From Helicobacteraceae bacterium (GTDB lineage: Bacteria > Campylobacterota > Campylobacteria > Campylobacterales > SZUA-545): 8,622 bases of DNA. Made by a program: the position numbers and the translations under genes. Location: positions 1-8,622 of the forward strand of contig JAISMA010000233.1 of assembly GCA_031276985.1 (NCBI GenBank), given 5' to 3'. The notes under the pieces are model-generated. The model was not told the DNA's origin and made no database searches. It worked only from the letters and a program-made list of their open reading frames with translations. Position 1 is the stretch's first letter, and each line of letters begins with the position of its first letter. Positions 5,371 to 8,622 of this stretch are shown here, in pieces.

Positions 5371-6540
5371 ATGAATTTTGGAGCGCCTTTTAAGAGCGGG
5401 AGCGTAAAAATTATGTTGCTTGGCGGCGGCGAACTTGGCAAAGAGGTCGCGATCGAGGCTCAACGAATGGGACTTGAAGTGATCGCGCTTGATCGCTACG
5501 CCAACGCGCCCGCGCACCTTGTGGCGAACAAAGCCTACACGATCGATCTAAAGGACAAATCGCAGATTTTGGAGATTGCGCGGCGCGAAAAACCGTCGTT
5601 TATTCTGCCCGAAATCGAGGCGATCAGCATCGAGGCGTTAATCGAAGCGGAAAAAGAGGGTTTTAACGTGATTCCAAACGCCCGCGCCGTCGAGCTTACA
5701 ATGAACCGACGCGGCGTTAGAGAGCTTGCCGACAAAACGCTGGGGCTAAAAACAAGCGCTTATAGCTTCGTGAAAACATACGACGAGCTTGTCAAAGCCG
5801 CCGAAACGATCGGCTTTCCGTGCGTGATCAAGCCCGTGATGAGCAGTAGCGGACACGGACAAAGCGTAGCCAAAAGTTTCGCGGATCTGAAAGAAAGTTT
5901 CGCTTTCGCGCAAGAAGACGCGCGCGGCGACGCAAGCGAGCTTATAGTGGAAGAGTTTATCCCGTTTGATTTTGAGATTACCCTGCTAACCGCCCGAACG
6001 GAAAACGAAACGCGCTTTTGCCCGCCGATCGGGCATATTCAAAAAGACGGCGATTATATCTACAGCTGGCAGCCGATTGATTTAAGCGAGACCGTACGCG
6101 AAAAAGCCGAGTCGATCGCAAAGCGCGTTACGGACGCGTTGGGCGGGCGCGGCATTTTTGGCGTGGAGATGTTTATCAAGGGCGACGAGGTTTATTTCAG
6201 CGAGGTCAGCCCGCGCCCGCACGATACGGGAATGGTTACGCTCATCACGCAAAATCAAAGCGAATTCGCCCTGCATATTCGCGCCGTTTTGGGCTTGCCG
6301 CTTGGATTTAGCCTTGTTACGGCGGGGGCGAGCGCGGCGTATAAAGCGCAAAGCGAAAGCGACAATCCGACGCTTGAAATCCCCGACGAACTCTTTTCCG
6401 ACAATTCGTTTGTCAGGCTTTTTGGCAAGCCCGTAAGCCGCAAAGGGCGCAGGCTGGCGGTTGTTTTAACGGCGGATTCGACAAGCCAAAAGGCGCTTGA
6501 AAGAGCCAAAGCGCTGGTTAAACTCGTCAAAGATCGCTGA
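5371..6540 (+). CDS. purT: Formate-dependent phosphoribosylglycinamide formyltransferase (GAR transformylase 2)
   Basis: 389 residues, near the 392 of E. coli PurT and colinear with it. PurT makes formyl-GAR from GAR, formate and ATP in step three of purine synthesis in the cytoplasm, replacing the folate-dependent PurN. The N-terminal nucleotide-like domain has MLLGGGELGKEVAIEAQRMG (15-34) and PEIEAI (80-85). The ATP-grasp domain has KPVMSSSGHGQS (154-165), FDFEITLLTA (199-208), GVEMF with Glu266 and FSEVSPRPHDTGMVTLI with Glu278, the two Mg-ATP ligands. The C-terminal lobe carries RLFGKP and RRLAVVLA-like strands. E. coli has Lys where this protein has His162 in the SSSG-x-GQ loop. The stop overlaps the dxr start by one base, and a TATAAT lies just upstream, so purT leads a two-gene operon. 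Confidence 0.96.
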   Translation: MNFGAPFKSGSVKIMLLGGGELGKEVAIEAQRMGLEVIALDRYANAPAHLVANKAYTIDLKDKSQILEIARREKPSFILPEIEAISIEALIEAEKEGFNVIPNARAVELTMNRRGVRELADKTLGLKTSAYSFVKTYDELVKAAETIGFPCVIKPVMSSSGHGQSVAKSFADLKESFAFAQEDARGDASELIVEEFIPFDFEITLLTARTENETRFCPPIGHIQKDGDYIYSWQPIDLSETVREKAESIAKRVTDALGGRGIFGVEMFIKGDEVYFSEVSPRPHDTGMVTLITQNQSEFALHIRAVLGLPLGFSLVTAGASAAYKAQSESDNPTLEIPDELFSDNSFVRLFGKPVSRKGRRLAVVLTADSTSQKALERAKALVKLVKDR

Positions 6541-7628
6541 TGATCGTATTAGGATCGACGGGATCAATCGGTTGCGCCGCTCTCGATGTAGCCGCGCGCT
6601 TCAATCTGCCGATTGAAACGCTGGTCGCGGGTTTTAACGTCGATCGCCTAAACGAGCAGATACGGCGTTTCAAACCGCGCCAAGTCGTACTCGCCGATCG
6701 CGCCGTCGCGCAAAAGGTCGATTTTCCAAACGCGCAATACGGCAAAGCGGCGATCTTGGACGCGATTGCCTCAAGCCAAAGCGATCTCGTCGTTAACGCG
6801 CTTTCGGGTTTTGCGGGGTTGCGCCCTACGCTGAAAGCGTTGCAATGCGGCAAACGGCTGGCGCTGGCGAACAAAGAGTCGCTGGCGTGCGTCGGGGCGT
6901 TTTTGGATACGACGCGGATTAGCCCGATTGACAGCGAGCATTTCGGCGTTTGGTATCTAAATGCGGCGGGCGATTCGCGCCGCTTAGTCAAACGAATCGT
7001 TCTCACGGCAAGCGGCGGCGCGTTGCGCGATTGTCCGATCGAGGAGATCGAGCGAGCGCCAATCGAGCGCGTTTTGCGCCACCCAAACTGGTCGATGGGC
7101 GCGAAGATCACGATCGATAGCGCGACAATGGTCAATAAACTTTTCGAGCTACTAGAGGCGCGCTGGCTCTTTGGCGCGAACGCGATCGACGCCGTGATCG
7201 AGCGAAGCTCCATTTTTCACGCGCTGATCGAGTTTGCCGACGGTTGCGTAACCGCGCAGGCAGCGCCGACGGATATGCGCCTTGCGATCACATACGCGAT
7301 TTTGGGCGAATTGCGCGAGCCAATCGCGGGCGAAATCGATCTGATTAGTCTGCCGCCGATTCGCTTTGAGCCGATCGATTTGAAGCGCTATCCCGCGTGG
7401 GCGATCAAAGAGACGTTGCTAAACGAGCCGCGTTTGGGCGCGGTTTTGAACGCGGCGAACGAGGCGGCGATAGCGCGTTATCGATCGGGCGAAATTAGTT
7501 TTGGGCGCATATCGCGCATGATTTTGGAGGCGTTTGAGCGTTTTTCGTCGCCGCCGAAAACAATCGACGAAGCGATCGCTTTGCACGAAGAGGTTTACGC
7601 CCGCTTTTTTGCCTCTCGCTCTCGCTAA
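6540..7628 (+). CDS. dxr: 1-deoxy-D-xylulose 5-phosphate reductoisomerase (MEP pathway)
   Basis: 362 residues. Dxr converts DXP to 2-C-methyl-D-erythritol 4-phosphate with NADPH and Mn/Mg, the first committed step of non-mevalonate isoprenoid synthesis. The start MIVLGSTGSIG leads straight into the NADPH loop GSTGSIG (5-11). Further motifs are NALSGFAG (86-93), ANKESL (110-115), the metal-binding DSE (131-133), TASGG (156-160), the flexible loop HPNWSMG (181-187), the metal/substrate block DSATMVNKLFELLEARW (193-209, with Asn199, Lys200 and Glu203) and the C-terminal NAANEAA helix. All catalytic positions are present. The N-terminus is a few residues shorter than usual. The ATG overlaps the purT TGA as TGATG with no strong Shine-Dalgarno, so translation is likely coupled to purT. 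In several Campylobacterota dxr follows cdsA; here it follows purT. Confidence 0.96.
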   Translation: MIVLGSTGSIGCAALDVAARFNLPIETLVAGFNVDRLNEQIRRFKPRQVVLADRAVAQKVDFPNAQYGKAAILDAIASSQSDLVVNALSGFAGLRPTLKALQCGKRLALANKESLACVGAFLDTTRISPIDSEHFGVWYLNAAGDSRRLVKRIVLTASGGALRDCPIEEIERAPIERVLRHPNWSMGAKITIDSATMVNKLFELLEARWLFGANAIDAVIERSSIFHALIEFADGCVTAQAAPTDMRLAITYAILGELREPIAGEIDLISLPPIRFEPIDLKRYPAWAIKETLLNEPRLGAVLNAANEAAIARYRSGEISFGRISRMILEAFERFSSPPKTIDEAIALHEEVYARFFASRSR

Positions 7629-7671
7629 CTAACCGCCGCTTTCTTGATTGCTGTTTTTAAGCGTATCGATG

Positions 7672-7691
7672 AACTCTCGCGGTTGAGAGTT
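7672..7691. terminator. Hairpin after dxr, weak terminator candidate
   Basis: AACTCTC (7672-7678) and GAGAGTT (7685-7691) make a 7 bp stem with a 6 nt loop, about 45 bp past the dxr stop and between convergent transcription units. No T run follows on either strand, so termination is uncertain. A short T5 run (7653-7657) lies before the stem, not after it. Confidence 0.3.
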
Positions 7692-7701
7692 TGTCGGTTA
7701 T

Positions 7702-7750
7702 GTTATGCGGGAGTTTGGACATTATCGTTTACGACTTCCGCGCGAGGATA
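7702..7750. repeat. 49 bp direct repeat, copy 1
   Basis: It matches 8195-8243 at 46 of 49 positions in the same orientation, starting GTTATGCGGGAGTTTGGACA and ending CCGCGCGAGGATA. On the minus strand it covers the last codons, the stop and about 20 bp downstream of the small membrane-protein gene, so it is the best-conserved end of a larger duplicated unit. Copies start 493 bp apart. Confidence 0.85.
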
Positions 7751-7872
7751 TTTTTATTAGTAGGTAAGCAAACCCTAAAAAACGGATTGTCTGTAATATC
7801 AATTTTTGTCAGCATTGATCCAACGAAGGCATCAACAAACTTTTCGGCAATAGAACTACTCGCGGTTACCAT
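7722..7872 (-). pseudogene. Frameshifted, internally deleted copy of the small membrane-protein gene
   Basis: From the ATG at 7870-7872 the frame reads MVTASSS...KIDITDNPFF and ends out of register after 47 residues (stop 7729-7731). Shifting by one base at the T6 run (plus A6, 7777-7782) gives LGFAYLLIKISSRGSRKR and a stop at 7722-7724. This aligns with ILLGVLLAKLSSRGSSKR at the end of the intact copy at 8215-8406; the starts align too (MVTAS with MITAS; the TDNP and SNNP blocks). Relative to that copy about 10 codons containing most of the membrane helix are missing. Its ATG overlaps the stop of the preceding gene as ATGGTAA. It is probably a decayed paralogue, though a 47-residue product cannot be excluded. 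Confidence 0.6.
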
Positions 7873-8162
7873 TCTAAAATACCTGTTTTAGCAAAATATA
7901 GAAGGCGATAAGTGTACAATATTGCAAAGATCATTAGTATTGCAATAGCAAATAACAGAAATATGGGATATGGAATTCGTTGTTTCTCTTTATCGTAAAG
8001 TTTTCTATTCCAAAATAGAAATAACAACGGACCCGTTGCCACTAATAAAGCCTTTAATAAAGCGTAACTATTATCCGATTCTTTAATATATGTCGCTGCG
8101 AACATAATCGGAGCGCCATAAACAATAAGTGCTTTTATCAATATCTCAAGCGCTTTTATCAT
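7866..8162 (-). CDS. Small integral membrane protein, about three helices, unknown family
   Basis: 98 residues from the ATG at 8160-8162; a TTG four codons upstream (8174) is possible, but neither start has a good Shine-Dalgarno. Hydrophobic segments lie at about 5-27 (ILIKALIVYGAPIMFAATYI), 34-51 (YALLKALLVATGPLLFLFW) and 67-91 (YPIFLLFAIAILMIFAILYT). A basic loop, NRKLYDKEKQR, separates the second and third. The gene is AT-rich (82 of 240 bases G or C at 7801-8040, counted by hand) in contrast with dxr (69 of 120 at 7021-7140), which suggests acquisition. It lies between the two copies of the duplicated small gene on the same strand, and its stop overlaps the start of the broken copy. Function unknown. 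Confidence 0.65.
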   Translation of the reverse strand: MIKALEILIKALIVYGAPIMFAATYIKESDNSYALLKALLVATGPLLFLFWNRKLYDKEKQRIPYPIFLLFAIAILMIFAILYTYRLLYFAKTGILEW

Positions 8163-8194
8163 TCGGGCAAACAACCGTAAGGTTTAATGATTAG

Positions 8195-8243
8195 GTTATG
8201 CGGGAGTTTGGACATTAGCGTTTACTGCTTCCGCGCGAGGATA
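8195..8243. repeat. 49 bp direct repeat, copy 2
   Basis: It is the partner of 7702-7750 (three mismatches). It contains the last codons and stop of the intact small membrane-protein gene and about 20 bp beyond. The conservation of this 3' end compared with the rest of the two copies is notable. Confidence 0.85.
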
Positions 8244-8406
8244 GTTTTGCTAATAGAACGCCCAATAAAATCCACATGGACATGGTTGCGATGGCATCAA
8301 TGAGTGGATTGTTAGAAAAATTAATTCTGTGCAATATGGCAAGATCAAGTCCATTAAATATTGAGACACAAATAAATTTACTCGCAGTTATCATCTTGTA
8401 TTCCAT
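8215..8406 (-). CDS. Small membrane protein, intact copy of the duplicated gene
   Basis: 63 residues from the ATG at 8404-8406, with GGGAG at a normal distance upstream (CAATAA between). A second ATG four codons in (MITASKF) aligns with the start of the broken copy. A first moderately hydrophobic segment (FICVSIFNGLDLAIL) is followed by SNNP and a clear membrane helix, about 35-54 (LIDAIATMSMWILLGVLLAK), with a positively charged tail SSRGSSKR. By the positive-inside rule the C-terminus should be cytoplasmic. It lies downstream of tag on the same strand. No known family recognised. Its diverged relative at 7722-7872 supports it being a real gene. Confidence 0.6.
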   Translation of the reverse strand: MEYKMITASKFICVSIFNGLDLAILHRINFSNNPLIDAIATMSMWILLGVLLAKLSSRGSSKR

Positions 8407-8470
8407 TTATTGCTCCCTGCCAGACTTTACGTAATACGTTCCAACCTCCATACGTGCCCGCTTCGCCCAT
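8378..8470 (-). CDS. Possible 30-residue ORF directly after tag
   Basis: The frame from the ATG at 8468-8470 starts 12 nt after the tag stop, reads MGEAGTYGGWNVLRKVWQGA and ends at 8378-8380, overlapping the start of the 63-residue gene in another frame. There is no good Shine-Dalgarno. It could be a remnant of a longer gene or a chance frame. Low support. Confidence 0.2.
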   Translation of the reverse strand: MGEAGTYGGWNVLRKVWQGAINGIQDDNCE

Positions 8471-8482
8471 AAATTTATCTTT

Positions 8483-8622
8483 TTAGCCTTTGATAGAAGC
8501 GCGAATTTCGGCGTAGCGAAAACAGTCGACAAGATGATCGTTTATTAACCCCGTCGCCTGCATATGCGAGTACATTATCACGCTGCCCAAAAAGCGAAAT
8601 CCGCGCTTTTTCATATCGCTTG
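8483..8622 (-). CDS. tag: DNA-3-methyladenine glycosylase I, C-terminal end (partial)
   Basis: The visible 45 residues form the C-terminus of Tag, which excises 3-methyladenine from alkylated DNA as the first step of base-excision repair. The match is specific: KKRGFRFLGSVIMYSHMQAT, then GLINDH and LVDC. In E. coli Tag the corresponding His175 and Cys179 are zinc ligands with an N-terminal Cys and His; both (H-x3-C) are kept here. The tail after the Cys, FRYAEIRASIKG, ends at the TAA at 8483-8485. The N-terminal part lies beyond the right edge. No T-tailed terminator follows; the small membrane-protein genes are downstream on the same strand. Confidence 0.93.
   Translation of the reverse strand, partial: SDMKKRGFRFLGSVIMYSHMQATGLINDHLVDCFRYAEIRASIKG

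Noticed and set aside
7691..7891. 66-residue plus-strand frame after dxr
   Set aside because: It covers the duplicated minus-strand gene copy, has no RBS, and its counterpart in the other copy is not open, so it is a shadow.
2052..8176. 13 bp identity CGGGCAAACAACC at 2052-2064 and 8164-8176
   Set aside because: A single 13 bp match in 8.6 kb is about what chance allows, and the flanks do not match.
8195..8243. Integron attC-like site (GTTATGC core at the start of the 49 bp repeat)
   Set aside because: GTTATGC does not fit the GTTRRRY core, the paired inverse core and L boxes are missing, and no integrase is visible.

Overview
The window looks like a chromosomal segment of a host- or sediment-associated Campylobacterota-like bacterium (moderate confidence). 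The signs are a G14/C14 homopolymer inside a surface-lipoprotein gene, the contingency-locus type well known in Campylobacter and Helicobacter; a neighbouring DUF3015 and DUF4105 gene pair; and Campylobacterota-style PurT, Dxr and Tag proteins. The chromosomal part is GC-rich and full of GCGATCG-type words. A roughly 0.7 kb AT-rich patch near the right end is compositionally foreign.

Layout, left to right. (1) 1-1553, minus strand: a large lipoprotein gene that runs off the left edge. It has a lipobox, a Gly-rich linker, two tandem ~150-170-residue repeats and an Asp-rich tail. It has no start codon of its own. The only well-formed start, an ATG with an AAGGAGG at 1553, lies upstream of a C14 tract, and the frame is broken at that tract. 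The gene therefore appears phase-variable and OFF in this copy. (2) 1561-2069: a 0.5 kb non-coding stretch with a -10-like box for that gene, a degenerate ~39 bp repeat array and a strong GC hairpin. (3) 2070-5265, minus strand: a three-gene envelope cluster, transcribed as DUF3015 exported protein, then DUF4105/Lnb-like protein, then an alpha/beta-hydrolase lipoprotein. An intrinsic terminator sits between the first and second genes, directly before a TTG start. (4) 5371-7628, plus strand: purT (purine synthesis) and dxr (isoprenoid synthesis), overlapping by one base. (5) 7629-8482: an AT-rich island with two copies of a small membrane-protein gene, one of them frameshifted, around an unrelated small three-helix membrane protein. 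(6) 8483-8622, minus strand: the 3' end of tag (3-methyladenine DNA glycosylase I).

Functionally, the middle and right parts mix ordinary housekeeping genes (purT, dxr, tag) with an envelope cluster. The unusual material is the switchable repeat lipoprotein at the left and the duplicated small membrane-protein cassette at the right. I recognise neither as a described system.
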